Counted from the stretch's first letter, positions 50,922 through 62,935 are shown. The stretch: 64,000 nucleotides of DNA from Paragonimus skrjabini miyazakii (GCA_014338405.1 JTDE01000287.1:216662-280661), one strand, 5' to 3'. Numbers and translations are program-made. Notes: generated by a model not told the origin, from the sequence alone.

Positions 50922-53605
50922 AATTACTGACAGATTTCAGAAATTGATGGTTTAGTTTGGTATTTAGTTGAATTTGTTGTTTTTATGTACGCTCATTAAG
51001 ATATCATGAAACATTAGACTTAAAGAAGAGTCAATAGCAACTCCATCAAACTGAGATAAAATTGACTGTTAAAATGAAATTGGATACAAGTTGTGCTACA
51101 AACTAGTAGCATTTCTTTAAATATCTTTTGGGCGGTCTGAAGTTAATCTGGTGGTTTTCGACATAACCAAATACAAAACTAGTGATTTTGGTCAACGGTC
51201 CGTTAGTAAATAACGACGACGCATCAGAAGATATCGTTTTCTTGTCCACTACATTAAGGTTTATGTAACAGTCATTATTACAAAAGTATTTTTTAAGCTG
51301 TATTTAAGCATTCATTATAGACTGGTTCCAAAATTTCTGGTAGTCACTGTGCAGCCGCATGATAGAAAGAATTGCACATGTTGAATATCAGCCCAAGAGT
51401 TGTTTCATCCTTGTATGTCTTTGGCGGACTATAAAGCAACGGAATAGTACAATTCGTCTGTGGGATATAACTAAGTACATATGCAATAGTGGAATCATAC
51501 TGTTTCATTCTGCATGGGTGTAGTAAACCATCGAAAAAATACGATGGTTCGTCCACGATATAGTAAATGCGTCAGAAAGAAGTCGGATTCTCCTCCTCGT
51601 AAGAATTAACACGGAAAACCTTGGTCCCGAAAATAATGCGGATGGTCCCGTAATTGCCCCCAAGACAAACCAGAAGACGGATGTAAAAGTCAGCTTTGTT
51701 CCGCTCCAACAACCCGTGCGACATGGAGAAAATTGCAAGGTATTTGTGTGGTGCATAATGACTTACGAGCATTTTTGAATCAGAAATTCGAAGGACAGTT
51801 ATCAAAAGTAGTGGTTAAGGTCACTAAGCCACCAATGAGCATAGCGGAATAAAGGTCGGACAGGTAAAAATTAGCCAAGGTTACCTCGTTGACTTCTCTG
51901 GACAGTTCCGCTCATTCTGATTGGATGAAATCGTTACTCGAGGGAGGAGGTGGTTTTGGACGGAAAACAGTGGACTCCCTAACAATGGGATCTCTAACAA
52001 TTTCTTTTCGATTAGTAATGTCTTACATTTGCCAGTCTTTTCACTGCGGAATTTTGTTTGTCTGATGAAAGGTTTAACATTTTGCAATATAATCGACTCT
52101 ACCCTGCACAACAGTTTCTACTTTTCTATCCTGCTTTGGTTTTACAACAGAATGATAGTTTTTGTATGCAGTAAGCGTCTGCAAGTGGGACTTTGTCATC
52201 TAAAATTCATGTATAGGAACATATTGCGTCTGCGAGAGTAATTCGATGATGCGGGGGTTGAGCGGTCATCATGGTCTTCTGTCGGATATGTTGATAAACG
52301 AGATTTCCTTGTGGTAAAAGTGCACTTAAAAGTAATCAGCTTATAAGTTTCAAATACTAGAAGTTTGGCTGTCAAGAGATCATAGTACTACGTTAGAAGT
52401 ATACGTGCGCTGTCCATAATTTTATGAAAGGTCAGTTATCACGAGCACACAGCAGTTAGGGATGATTTCACTTAAGTATGTCGAAGCGATACGGTTGTAA
52501 AACCTACCAGCCAGCAAAGAATACACCAATGAATTTTTCTGTTGAAGAACTTTGCCAGATATTTCAATGATAATTGCTGAACCAAGCTTGGGAAACTGTC
52601 TATGAGCTCTGTCACCGAAGGATGTAGACAGAGACTTCTCTCAATCAGTAACAAGCTGAGCAAAATTTAAGCTGATGAACTTTCGTATTGTGTGTACTTT
52701 GTACTGAACGCTTAAGGTAATTAGAAACGAACGTGCGTTCAGTTCAAATGGCTTTGATGGATGGAAATGTTATTGAAACTGTCACAGGTGTGAGGCGATA
52801 TATTTTTACAAGAAACTCAATGACAAGCCCTTTGTGACAACTCACAGGTGTTCTCACATCTATAGATATGACAGAACAGACTATGTGGAATGATATGATT
52901 CGCCTTCATTAAGAGATACACTAAATATAATTTTAGTACCATTAAATGAGACCGGTTTCCCAACGGGGTTCATTTCCCAGCAAGGTATTATTCTTTTCTT
53001 GTGACCTGTACCCCAAAATAGAAGATTCTACCTAGTGTATGTGATGTGATGGACTTGACGACCCGCAATTCCAACCTAGGTGAAAACATTTGGAACAAAT
53101 CGAACATCAGAACTATCAGGATGTGTGACAGTGCAGAGAAAAGAAAGAAGAGAAAGACGGAGTTGAGAACAGTGTAATCTATTATTAACTTTTGTAGTAA
53201 ACTCCTGGTAGGTAACTGGTCACCAACTTCTGCTTTAAAAAGACTTCTGCATCAAGGATGAATCGTTACCAGTAAGCCAAATTACCGCTTAATTGCAGGC
53301 CCTTCTTAAATATTCTCTACTCTTTTGTTAACAGTATGACGCTGAGCATCACTGCACTTATTAACAAGAGTGGAGAGAGCGCTTCATACGTGTTTTCATC
53401 AGCGAAAGACTTCCAACTGAGAACGCGTAACGTTGTCGCCGCTGCTTCACTGGTTTACCTGAACAAATTTCTAACAGTCCGAACGCTGCTGTTCCGTGTG
53501 TCATTTTGACGTATATCAGGTAGTATTACTTCGACATCTAAACTAAACGGTTCGCGTCCAAGAAGGGAATGCATGTTGACAAAATTGAGAGACAGATTTC
53601 TCAAC

Positions 53606-54480
53606 TTAAACACCACTCATATCTGATCGTGGCATTAGCATTCAGATAAACCGTTTGGCTAGCCAACTTCAAAAGAAAGCACTATACCTTTTTCCATACT
53701 GGTTTCTCTTTTAGACATAAGAATGTATCTTTCGTGCAAAAGCCTTTCGTTTTAGTGCAGTGGAATTTCTCCACTGTATTTTCAGGCTGTGGGAGTGGCT
53801 TATGATTGGTCTAGTGGACCCATATTTTGCGGCCTTTTTGATTGCGACCGTACGCATTGACTGATGCGCTAGGGAAATGTCCGAGGGAACACTTGCGTTG
53901 TGAAGGCCGCCATGTGGTCCAATCGGGGTGTAGAGTCCAGCCCAGAGGTGGCAGAGAGCACAAGCCAATGATTGGACCACATGACGGTCTTCACAACTCA
54001 AGTGTTCTCTCGGACATTTCCCTAGCGCATCAGTCAATGCATACAGTCGCAATCAAAAAGGCCGCAAAATATGGGTCCACTAGACCAATCATAAGCCACT
54101 CCCACAGCCTGAAAATACAGTGGAGAAATTCCACTGCACTAAAACGAAAGGCTTTTGCACGAAAGATACATTCTTATGTCTAAAAGAGAAACCAGTATGG
54201 AAAAAGGTATAGACCGCAAATTCGCTCTTATTAGAGTTCATCAATAGTGCATATCCTGATTTAGACCAGAACTTGCACTCTAATCTGTGTGTTTGTGAGG
54301 ACATCATGTTAATCACAATGTCAGTAACCTCACAATGAGAACGTTCATGACGAAACGCTCAGTCACAATCTTATGTGAGTAGTGTTCAATTTGCCCGATA
54401 CTTTCGAACGAAGGGTAAACAGAGATGTTCTCCAATCGATAACCCCGTTACCACGAGCTTCGGATTTGAGTTTCAGCCAC
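53606..54480 (-). repeat. Hammerhead element split by a palindromic insertion
   Basis: Minus strand. The tail is at 53606-53684 (plus ACACCACTCATATCTGATCG, then GGCTAGCCAACTTC). A 525-bp palindrome interrupts it. It resumes at 54210 with the ribozyme stem II region, the second type of tRNA-like head (plus-strand GTTAATCACAATGTCAGTAA), the internal block (TTGCCCGATACTTTCGAA) and a 5' end near 54450-54480. The ribozyme core is also mutated (TTGATGAA), so it was probably decayed already or has decayed since. Confidence 0.8.
53685..54209. mobile_element. Palindromic long-TIR MITE-like element, 525 bp
   Basis: The arms 53685-53923 and 53971-54209 are reverse complements over 239 bases with no gaps. 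By eye they differ at six sites, all within the innermost 80 bases. The loop is 47 bases. The ends are TACCTTTTTCCATACTGG and its complement. TA flanks each side, and removing the element plus one TA restores GCACTAGAC as in other copies of the host repeat, so the target duplication is TA, typical of Tc1/mariner-type transposition. No transposase is encoded. The two 113-codon frames in it are mirror images made by the palindrome. Confidence 0.88.
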
Positions 54481-54989
54481 GGACTTCATTGAACCAACTT
54501 AGAAGTATATATGATGATGGTTAAATTCCAAGAATTTATGGGATGACCTGAGACATATCGCCAACATTTAAATATGAAGTGTGGGTTACACGACGTAAGT
54601 TGTTACCAGTCATTTTGTCTTCGTTTGGACTCTACTGAATAAGTTTCCTGTTCACAACTTAATTGTTTGCCAGAATTTGTTGTGAAAACCAGCTTGTAAA
54701 CAAAAAGAAATTCCATCGAAGCCTTTCGGGCAACATTAAGTTGAGTTTCGATCTTATTGGAGTCCATCGTTTCGAGCTATGCGTTAGTCAGTTAGTATCA
54801 TCTTTACCAAGGCGGTGTTAAGTTAACCAACCAGTCATTTTGCTCACAGACTTGGTGTACGCCAGCGTTTCAGACCAACTGTTCCAGCATATCTCAGCAA
54901 CTGAGGCTTATCCGTTGTGCAAGCACCTGTGAGTGCGTATGTAGAATCCATCTGATGATCGCTCTGCTGGAAATGACGGGCGATCGTTG
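54481..54989. other. No gene recognised
   Basis: Nothing assignable between the split hammerhead element and the minus-strand PLE. Confidence 0.45.
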
Positions 54990-55910
54990 GTTCCAGTGGT
55001 CTGTAGCCAAACATGCGTGTAGGCTCACACCTACGTCACCTGCTTCTTCACCAGTGCTGCAATATGTTTCGAGATCCGAAACTTAAGTTGTCACTCCGTC
55101 ATGACATTTTAGTCGACCTAGCAACCACATGGAAGTCGGTAATTAATGTGGGATGTGGCGAACAGGGACAGTTGAGGTTTAAGAGGGAATCGAAACCCGA
55201 CTTACAGTGTAAGTTTATATCAAATCGGTGGTACTATACGTCCGTAGTACAGCGGCTTTATTCGGCATTGTAGCGACGTACTGACATCGTCTACTTTGGA
55301 ATGCAACTGTAAGAAGGCTTTCAGCTTTGGACTACCACCGCCATTCGCTCGGGAGAGTTTTGTGGAACACTTGGTGAACAGTGATCGTGAACAGCCGTTG
55401 TTCAAGAAAACCTGGTGAATTAGTTGTAAACGACTCTGCATTGTGTTCTGAGTGTAAATCTTTCTGGCTGTATTGAATGACATTTTGACGAGGTCTGTTT
55501 GATAACGTCTTGACACAAAGCTGTTGAAGTGCAAGTAAAGAACACTCCAAGTGTAGTGACGATCGACTGAATGTTGCACTAATCCGTCAATCTTACGAGT
55601 AACGCGGATTTTCAAGAACGGATTAGAATCGTTAGTCTCGTGTCCAAAAGTTGACGCAATGCTGGTATACAGTTCGTTTAATGTCGTCAGGACGTTTTCA
55701 TCATTTTACTTGTTGTCAGTCACAAGTAACACATCATCTATATATAAGAAAAATGAATCCATTTTCAAGATAATTTTGCGTCTTCAGTTTGTCAGTTTGT
55801 CAGCCAAGGTAGGTCCCATGGAACTTTCCATGGTTACACCATCAATTTGCCTACAGCCTTTGCAGTAAAAGTGAAATTTTACTTTTGATGTACATTAAAA
55901 GGACTCATTC
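54990..55910 (-). pseudogene. Penelope-like element: RT palm, thumb and eroded GIY-YIG
   Basis: Minus strand. Near 55795-55870, HFYCKGCRQIDGVTMESSMG matches the PLE block that reads YRQIDGVAMGSPLGP in family consensus. YIDD is at 55733-55744. Open frame 55220-55615 then gives KIRVTRKIDGLVQHSVDRHY, HFNSFVSRRYQTDL, TARKIYTQNTM, FLNNGCSRSLF. Below 55220, broken sequence FRFPLKPQLSLFATSHINYR, LPCGC and QLKFRISKHIAAL matches the start of a GIY-YIG domain with the YIG lost to stops. Several frameshifts. Plus-strand frames here are shadows. Confidence 0.85.
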
Positions 55911-56369
55911 GACTTCATATGTTGGAATGGGTAAATTGAATTGATTCACGATGACGCAATCGCATAACATTCTAATGGAGTTAAGTAAGGATATATTTGT
56001 AAATAAGGAACTGGTATCAGTGCTGGTCATGCATTTCTTTTGACGCTCCCGAGAATTTCAGCCAGTTGGAAACTGTCATTCAGCGAAAAGTGACTATTCC
56101 TAGTTTGTTCAGTACTTGCACTCAGGAAGATTTCGAAAGCTAGTACGCAGTTTTAATCAGCAATTTCTTAGTGATCGTCGAAATAGTTGAGTTATTCGTC
56201 CCGTAAGTCAACATGTTATTTTCCAAAGTGAGCTTCAGGTCTTAAAAATGGATTTCAAGCAACCTAAAAATCTGCGTTCGATTCACAAGTCGAAATGGGT
56301 CCAAATTTCTTAAGGACTTGATGATTTTACCCGCTCACACGAACGAATGCTTGGCTTAAGAATATCGTT
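55911..56369. other. Probable eroded PLE sequence
   Basis: Lies between a minus-strand RT and a plus-strand nuclease fragment. I could not recognise further RT blocks with confidence on either strand. Confidence 0.35.
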
Positions 56370-56833
56370 CAAAGGTGACTGCCGCAGAATGGCTGACAAA
56401 TAGGCTCAACCAGACAATTAGCAGGACCTATGCTACAGCTGAACTCTGTATCCAATTCTTCACATCCCCACTTCTCAGGTTTTATAACAAAGATAGACTG
56501 ACAGTTCAGACCCCATCTATGTGTATCTACTCATCCACTTGTTCCTGTGGAGCAGGTTATATTGGTCGAACGTCAAGACAACTTTCGAAACGAATCCGAG
56601 AACACCATCCACGGTGGCTGGGACACGGGGAATCACGATCGATCAATAGAGCTATTCTCACTCATCTGGTTGATAGCGGACACCAGGTGAACACTGATCA
56701 AGCCTTCAAAGTGGTATATCGCGTGCCAGGCAACCCATCAAAAGCAGTCCGAATAAGAACACTTTGTACCGTCGGGGCGATTGGAATCAGGCTGCTTTAC
56801 CCGGTATTATGTCATCAAAAACGGTTTGTTTAG
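56370..56833 (+). pseudogene. Penelope-like GIY-YIG nuclease fragment 1
   Basis: Open for 152 residues from a GTG that is not a true start; upstream, TTCAAAGGTGAC in a shifted frame looks like the FKGD of the PLE linker. CSCGAGYIGRTSRQL (residues 56-70) holds the CxC pair and YIG; R73 and EHH (76-78) follow; H97 and H103 fit the HL.DSGH motif; RVPGNPSKAVRIR and LLYPVLCHQKRFV close the protein. The Glu expected in the AEA-type helix reads G134 (VGAIGIRL), a one-base change that would remove a GIY-YIG catalytic residue. The RT part is missing. Confidence 0.88.
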
Positions 56834-57023
56834 GCGATGCACCAACCACGGCCACAAATCCACCGGATCGATGGCCAACCTGCGCGGTCAAACCAATGGA
56901 CAAGCGCGACGTAATCGACCAATCAAGTCATCGCCAATTCGACTGACCAGTGACCTAGTTTCTCTGTAGTAAGTCTGATCGATATCTCGATCTAACTCTA
57001 TTAACTCCTTATATAATTGTACC

Positions 57024-57059
57024 GGCCTGAAGATGAATTATCGAAAACATATGTTCGCC
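57024..57059 (+). ncRNA. Hammerhead-like relic downstream of PLE
   Basis: GGC pairs with GCC as a short stem I. CTGAAGA matches the CUGANGA core and GAAA is present. Stem III is the self-complementary AACATATGTT, followed by C17. Stem II (TGAATTATC) does not pair properly, so the motif is eroded. It lies about 190 bases after the GIY-YIG stop, where PLE terminal repeats with hammerheads are known to occur. Confidence 0.45.
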
Positions 57060-57139
57060 TATATGTCTTCGTTCTCATTATCGTAATGGGTATATTTGAA
57101 ACGAAGTACCATTATTAATCAACTTTTAAGTCCTGACGA

Positions 57140-57358
57140 TTGTCAGTTTCATGGTAAACATCACTCACAATTGATCACAGCTGTCGCATTCCAACAGACT
57201 TTCCAGTCAGCCCATTTCGAAAAGAAACACTAGACTCGAATTTCGTTCTCATTAGGGCTCGTCAGTGGTACACATTCTTGCTATTGCCGGGACTTGAACT
57301 CCGGCCACGCTTACATGAGGCAACCGTGTTTATCACTGCGTCATTGACCTCACATTGG
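57140..57358 (-). repeat. Hammerhead element, 5'-truncated copy
   Basis: Minus strand: tail (plus AACATCACTCACAATTGATC), ribozyme, and tRNA-like head (plus GTGTTTATCACTGCGTCATT). It ends at CCTCACATTGG and lies between two PLE fragments. Confidence 0.8.
57227..57271 (-). ncRNA. Hammerhead ribozyme, stem II eroded
   Basis: Minus strand: CTGACGAG, CGAAA, loop TCGA and GTC are intact. Stem II has two A-C mismatches and stem I has changes at its outer pairs. Confidence 0.65.
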
Positions 57359-57522
57359 TGAGTTCTGATCAACACGGCCTTGCTAAATCCAAGTACCTTC
57401 GGGTTCTGTTGACGTTACATTATTTTGAATGATCTAAGTACGTCAACCTGTTGACCTGTTATCATGAATTGCCTGGCAATCGATGATGCTGGGCTACGAG
57501 TAACGGATTCAGAAGTTATCAT

Positions 57523-57999
57523 TTGGCAAACAACATCAAACACAAATTGCAATGTGCCCTATCCCGAACGTATGTAGCTGCACAATTACGCTTGCTTCAA
57601 ACCACCAGAGGACCCGTTCTACACAATCGCGATCGCAGTTTGTCTGATCATTCTGTCTCTCACATTGTTCATCAGTTCACTTGCAGTTGCGGTGACGTTT
57701 ACATAGGCAGAACAGACCGACAGCTATCTCAGCGAGTGGCAGAATACGTCCCGAAGTGGTTAAAACAACTAATGACACAACAATCTGAAACCGGTGAATC
57801 AGTTAGTCAAAGCCCCGCATCATCGATAGCCAGACACCTCATGATAACAGGCCACCGGGTTAGATCATTCAAACTATTGTTGCATCAAAAGAACCCGAAG
57901 CTACTGGCGTTTAGCGAAGCCATGTTGATTAGAACTCACCAGCCAGCGCTGTGTGCGCAAAAGTGGTTGAAACAACCCATAGGGTTGCCGTGGTGCTGA
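57523..57999 (+). pseudogene. Penelope-like GIY-YIG nuclease fragment 2
   Basis: Open for 158 residues: LSRTYVAAQLRL (residues 13-24), VHQFTCSCGDVYIGRTDRQL (49-68) with C54, C56 and YIG at 60-62, R71, H105 and H111 (ARHLMITGH), then SEAMLIRTHQPALCAQKWLK with E132 at the catalytic position, ending LPWC. This is the best preserved nuclease domain in the window. Upstream sequence (57480-57522) continues the PLE frame weakly. The RT is absent, so it is a 5'-truncated copy. Confidence 0.88.
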
Positions 58000-58083
58000 G
58001 GACATAATGTGTGATGTGACTGTTAGCGTGTCCGTACCCTGTCTATCTCTATTTGTGTGTCATATAATTCGCATGTTTTACGT

Positions 58084-58124
58084 TTGCGATTGATGAAGGT
58101 GAACGAAATGTTAACACATCGCAA
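58084..58124 (+). ncRNA. Hammerhead-like relic downstream of PLE
   Basis: TTGC pairs with GCAA (stem I, with two extra bases before the core). The core reads TTGATGA (C3 changed to T) and GAAA is present. Stem III ATGT and ACAT close loop TAAC with U16.1 and C17 in place. Stem II is too short. It starts 85 bases after the nuclease stop, the position expected for a PLE terminal-repeat ribozyme. Confidence 0.4.
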
Positions 58125-61100
58125 CATATGTCTTCTTTCTGCATTGATGAAGCTATTAAAGGGAACCCAGTGTTTCAAGATATCTTCTGAGTATGAAGTG
58201 CCCGACTTGCTGAAAATTCAAAGATATTGCTATTATCAAGACAACATCATTTTCATATTCCTCGTTAGTGCATTGCACTGTGTAGAACTCTGTAAGCTTT
58301 GTTTATTTGTAACTTTCAGTTCGTGGTAATTAAAAACGGAAGTGAGTCAGTGGTTCCTAGTGTGATATTCATTCATCCGAAGTTAGGTCACAAAAACAAA
58401 CGTTAGTTTTGAGATCGAATGCTTTTGTTGGTATTTCTAATGGCTACTTATAAATACCCAGTAGTATCGGGTTTATCAACTTCAGGTGAGTAAAATAAGC
58501 TAATTTAATTTTGGGCAAGAAATATAAGATCAAGTTGCGCAACTATTCGTAAGTAACTCATTACAGTGGAGTTCATACTCTTCTCCCGAGTGCTGTCCTG
58601 CCCATGACTCTTCCAATAAATTTGGTAGGATGCGTACAGTATGTGGTTAGTTTGTTGTCTCCGTTTGAAACTGATTAGATGTAAGCCAACTGGTGCACAC
58701 GAAATACGTGCTTTACTGTTTATAATGTGAATAGAAAAGTCGCCTAACTTGACAAGCTTTAGTACTCATAAAGTGGTCGTTATCATCATGAGCTGCTCGC
58801 TCCACACTCTTCAGATTTCGGCTGCTCTACAGATAACTCAACACACTGAATACGTTCATTTTTACCAACCAGCTCAAAGATAGGGTTTATCCATTAAGAT
58901 ATGGAATTCGTATTTCAAGCGGACTGTACATTCGATTCTTCGCTGCGATAACCGAAAATTCGCTTTTGTAGCATAAAATTGTGTTACATTACACAGTGCG
59001 TTTTGTGTTAGACACAACTGCTGGACCAAATGGCAATCGGGAAGTTTACGATCTCTCGATCACAAAGTATACTAGGCGTTACGAGTCCCAACACAAACCC
59101 TATTAATCAAATCCGAGAGATTAAACCACAGACCTATGGTATTCCAGCGATAAAAACTGACCACGAATAGCCAGCAATTTAGACTGAAATGTCGGAAAAG
59201 TGAGACAGTGTTAACCTGTTTGCTGGCATTTTGACATCAGCTACCGAATAACTAATTCATTTGGTTTACTGTTTTTATCCGATTGTACATAAGAATCTAA
59301 AATCTGCTTATCTCAATCGGCCTAACGTTTCAGAGGAACACCGAATGTATGTTACCAATTATCGAAATATCAAAAGGGTTTCTTTCAAAATTATTGGTTT
59401 TGTAAAATAATATGTGTGAAACGGCAGACAATAAAAACACAGCTTCACTCACAAAATTATTCAGCTGACAGGTAAGTTTGTTCTTTTCAGGAAACTTGAA
59501 GTCAATTTTTCAGTTTGAACATTAGACAACCCCTCGGTACTGGCAACGGATTACTTTCGATCCGTCGTCTAAAACTTGACTCACTTGTGATCTCATGTAA
59601 TTCGAACTTAACGGGCCAAAATGAATCAGATTTATCCACAGGACGAGAAGTGACTCATATCTGACGCGGCCTAATTAAATGGCGCATATGTTATTAAACG
59701 CTCTCTTAAAGTTCACTTGGACTGTCTCTAACCGTTTTTGTTAAAACATAGATGATAAATAACATTAATGTTGACCGCCCGTTTTTGAGAGACTTTAATA
59801 TATATTCTTAATATAACTGGAGACCCGTTTCGACTCACAAGTGAGTCGAGGGCCTTAGTTTGCTCACTCTTGGGAAACCTACAAACCCGAATGACTAAGT
59901 GGTTGAAAACGATGAGAAAAGTTATGAAAGGTTTCAGAACACCGTTAAGTGTCTTAATTAATACCATGTATATTTTTACGCTACCGGTATTCGTTTACTT
60001 TCTGACGATTGGCCATTATAAGAATGAATACTTCCCCCCCCCTATGACGTACTTGGTGTCCAGTATAGCCTTATTCCGGACTCTGGAATCAGTATACATC
60101 TGTTCGGTTAGACTTAAACTTTATATTGTTTTCGTTTTTTCTTCCTTTAGTGCCAGGTTCCATGAACGCGTCAGTAACCAACCATCATCTTTCGTGATAA
60201 ACAGTGAACCGTCCCAGTGTAACATACAAGCCGGCTGTCTTTACTCTGGCTGTCCGTTACGCCTGTAGACGAACGTTAGGGGCAACGTAGAGTCAGCGGG
60301 GGACAGCGTTCTTCCGAAGTAGGGGGTTCTAACAACAGTCCTGTAAAAGGGAACAACAAGAAACAAGCATGAGCCGAAGGCTCAGTAAGCCATACACACG
60401 ACTTACACAAACGAAAACTAAAACGGCGTCGACAACACAGCATCACGCCCCGTTACACAATTTAAACTCAACCTGCAAGCGCATGCTGGTTTTGATCACA
60501 CGTTGCACCAGAAATATGATTCCCTTCATAGTACACTACAATTACGACCTATTCTGGTACTCCCAAGCAAGCTATCCTTTCTTTAAAACATTGTATAATT
60601 GGAGCAGAAATCTTTTGGGAGTACTTATACTTTATTTTGTATTCCATACTGTTTCCCCAAGATTTTTATCCACGTTTTCTCAACTGTTGTCATCACCGAG
60701 TGCAACATATCAGATAATTAATTTGACTGATCGGAGGTATTCAGCAAAGTCTGGCTCATATTAGTATGGAACATTGTTTTGTAATTGCACAACTTAATCA
60801 TGTTTTGTATTCATTTAGTAGTTCACAACATTAGAACAAAACCCAAATATACAACAGTGCGTACAACTGTTTCTTCTCATTTCCCGGCAAATCTAAGAAC
60901 TGTCTTAATGATCCGTCAACACGCCAGACAATACTGTAATCTCCATCACTACAGGTTAAAACGGACTTATAGATAGTCGGAAGTTCAAACGGCGAATCTA
61001 TTCGGATCATTCGGATAGTATACATGTAAGATATAATTCACTATACGAATTCATTCTAAAGATACTCAAGTCAGTAGTAACAAATGTGACAAACTCGAAA

Positions 61101-62669
61101 CTGAAACTTTTTAAATTTAAATGGGTAGATGAAAATCGATTCGGATAGTAAACATAAGTCACAAGCACATCCATGTTCTACGGAGAATAAAGGCTGATTG
61201 ATTTGTGCGCACAGATTTGTCAGTTAGCTATCGAACAACAAGGATACGCGACAAAACACGTTGAATACATGCTGTAATTTTCTTAATCATTCGGTAGTCT
61301 GATGACGAAAAAATGTAGACAAGTTGGGATAGTTAGCCAGGGAATAATAATCATTATATTGATCACACTTCTATAGGCATAGAAAAGTTTTACACCTGAT
61401 AAGAGACTTCAGCAGTCTGTGTTGGTTTCCGTAACCAAGACAGAAAATTTGTAGATCGATAACAAACAACCTTTGTGACCAATGCACCAGATGACGTAAT
61501 CCAACACCGATCGATTTGACCGTTGACAAAAGCAGTTACCCAACTGCTTTGGGTTGAATAATGGGCACCTGACAGAAGTCCTGAAATGATTTGGGAACTT
61601 CTGCTCAATGATTACTGTCAACGAGGTGTGAAACTTGTGAACCATGCTCTCATGGGGTGTGGATGATGCTACTTATAGGCGATAGGACAGGGAATGTAAA
61701 TGCTACAAGATTTAACCTCATTAAACACTAACTTAGATCCAACGAGCCGTATAAAAATTGCGCCAAGAAAATCAAGTGCACTTCGGTGTTCTTCTGTGCA
61801 CATTCAACTGATTGGCATTGACTCATCAATTTTTGTACTTTCCCCGCAAAGTAGGTGGTCACAAATGTTATTAGGTCTCATGTGTAGGTAATCGGTGCAA
61901 AGCTGGAGAATTACAAATATTGCCGTCACATGTAGATTCACGATAGGTCGATCAATACAACGTTCCATTTTGCCGGCCGGTAATAAAAATATCCAGCAAA
62001 AGTGAAACCATTAGTGAATTTATTTTGTAAGATGCGATGTGGTTAAACAGAATAGAGTTCGAGTCAATATTATTCGAAATGAAGAAGCAAACGGTAGCAC
62101 AAATCAGTGTTGTTGAGTGGAACACAAGCAACTGCTTTGGCGATCTCTATTTCAAGTTGTCCCAACAATTGAACTGTTAATGCGGAGTCTGGTTGGCCAC
62201 CTCGTCAGATTGTTTGTAGTACTTCCCTACGAAGTTAAACTAAACAATTTTCCTACAAACAACATTAAGATCCTCAAAAAACACTACGTTGGAACACAGA
62301 AATGAAACCATGTAAGAACTCAGCAGTCTCACTCTGTTACACAATGACGAATCAACTCAGCCTTATGAACTGACTTCGTCGTCACTAAAGAGCTCCGAAC
62401 TCGAATCTGTTTGAGGATATCCACTAGCCGGGGAACAAGTTTGTATTATGCTGGATTACACAGGAGGCAAACAATTCGTGCTGGTACGCTGCCTTGCAGG
62501 AGTTTCGTTTTGCCAATTATCCGTGTTTCTTCTGACTCCCGTTGTATGCGTGTGCTTAGTGAGATGTTGGCGATACTAATAATAACTGTAGATTATTTGA
62601 TAGTTTTTCAATTAAAATGTTGCTGTCACAAGTGGTTTCCAATTTGAACTTAAATATAACGTTTAAAAT
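58125..62669. other. No gene recognised
   Basis: Two long frames (59870-60268 and 60369-60764) are hydrophobic or low in information and cover non-coding repeat sequence, so they are not called. At 59815-59860 the minus strand has a strong hairpin GACTCAC-TT-GTGAGTC followed by GAAAC and GGGTC, which looks like a hammerhead stem II, GAAA and cleavage triplet, but without the CUGANGA core. Confidence 0.4.
60362..60455 (+). repeat. Dispersed repeat, copy 2 (with 11118-11212)
   Basis: See the first copy for the shared blocks. Here TGAGCCGAAGGCTCA also forms a small hairpin. Confidence 0.6.
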
Positions 62670-62935
62670 TAAACACAGCTCATACTTGACTACAACATTT
62701 GCATCTCCTCTTCCACACCTGAATTCTCACTGAGGCCATTGTGTCAGTGGGTTAGCTTGTTAACCACAGCACCAGTAACCTCACATTAGACATGACCAAA
62801 TGGTCATATCTAAACGCTCAACCATGAGCTTGTATGAATAGTGTTTAGCCTGTGTGATCATTTCGAAAGGAGACTAAACAGAATCGCTCTGTCCACTCCA
62901 CTTGATACCTATATGATCAGGATAACTGAGTAAGA
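62670..62935 (-). repeat. Hammerhead-element relic, head and internal block
   Basis: Minus strand. The second head type (plus GTTAACCACAGCACCAGTAA), CCTCACATTAGACATGACC and the internal block (TGTGATCATTTCGAAAGGAG) are readable. The ribozyme is gone. Confidence 0.65.

Larger units (their letters stand above)
47356..53605. other. No gene recognised with confidence
   Basis: Two protein-like frames are listed separately (47821-48054 and 48570-48761). The rest is short frames, plus an (ATT)n run at 50903-50921. Confidence 0.4.

Noticed and set aside
53711..54183. Two 113-codon open frames, one on each strand
   Set aside because: They are mirror images produced by the palindrome and share the same residues; no protein family and no independent conservation.
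59870..60764. Two open frames of about 130 codons
   Set aside because: Hydrophobic and low in information, overlapping a non-coding dispersed repeat, with no motif.
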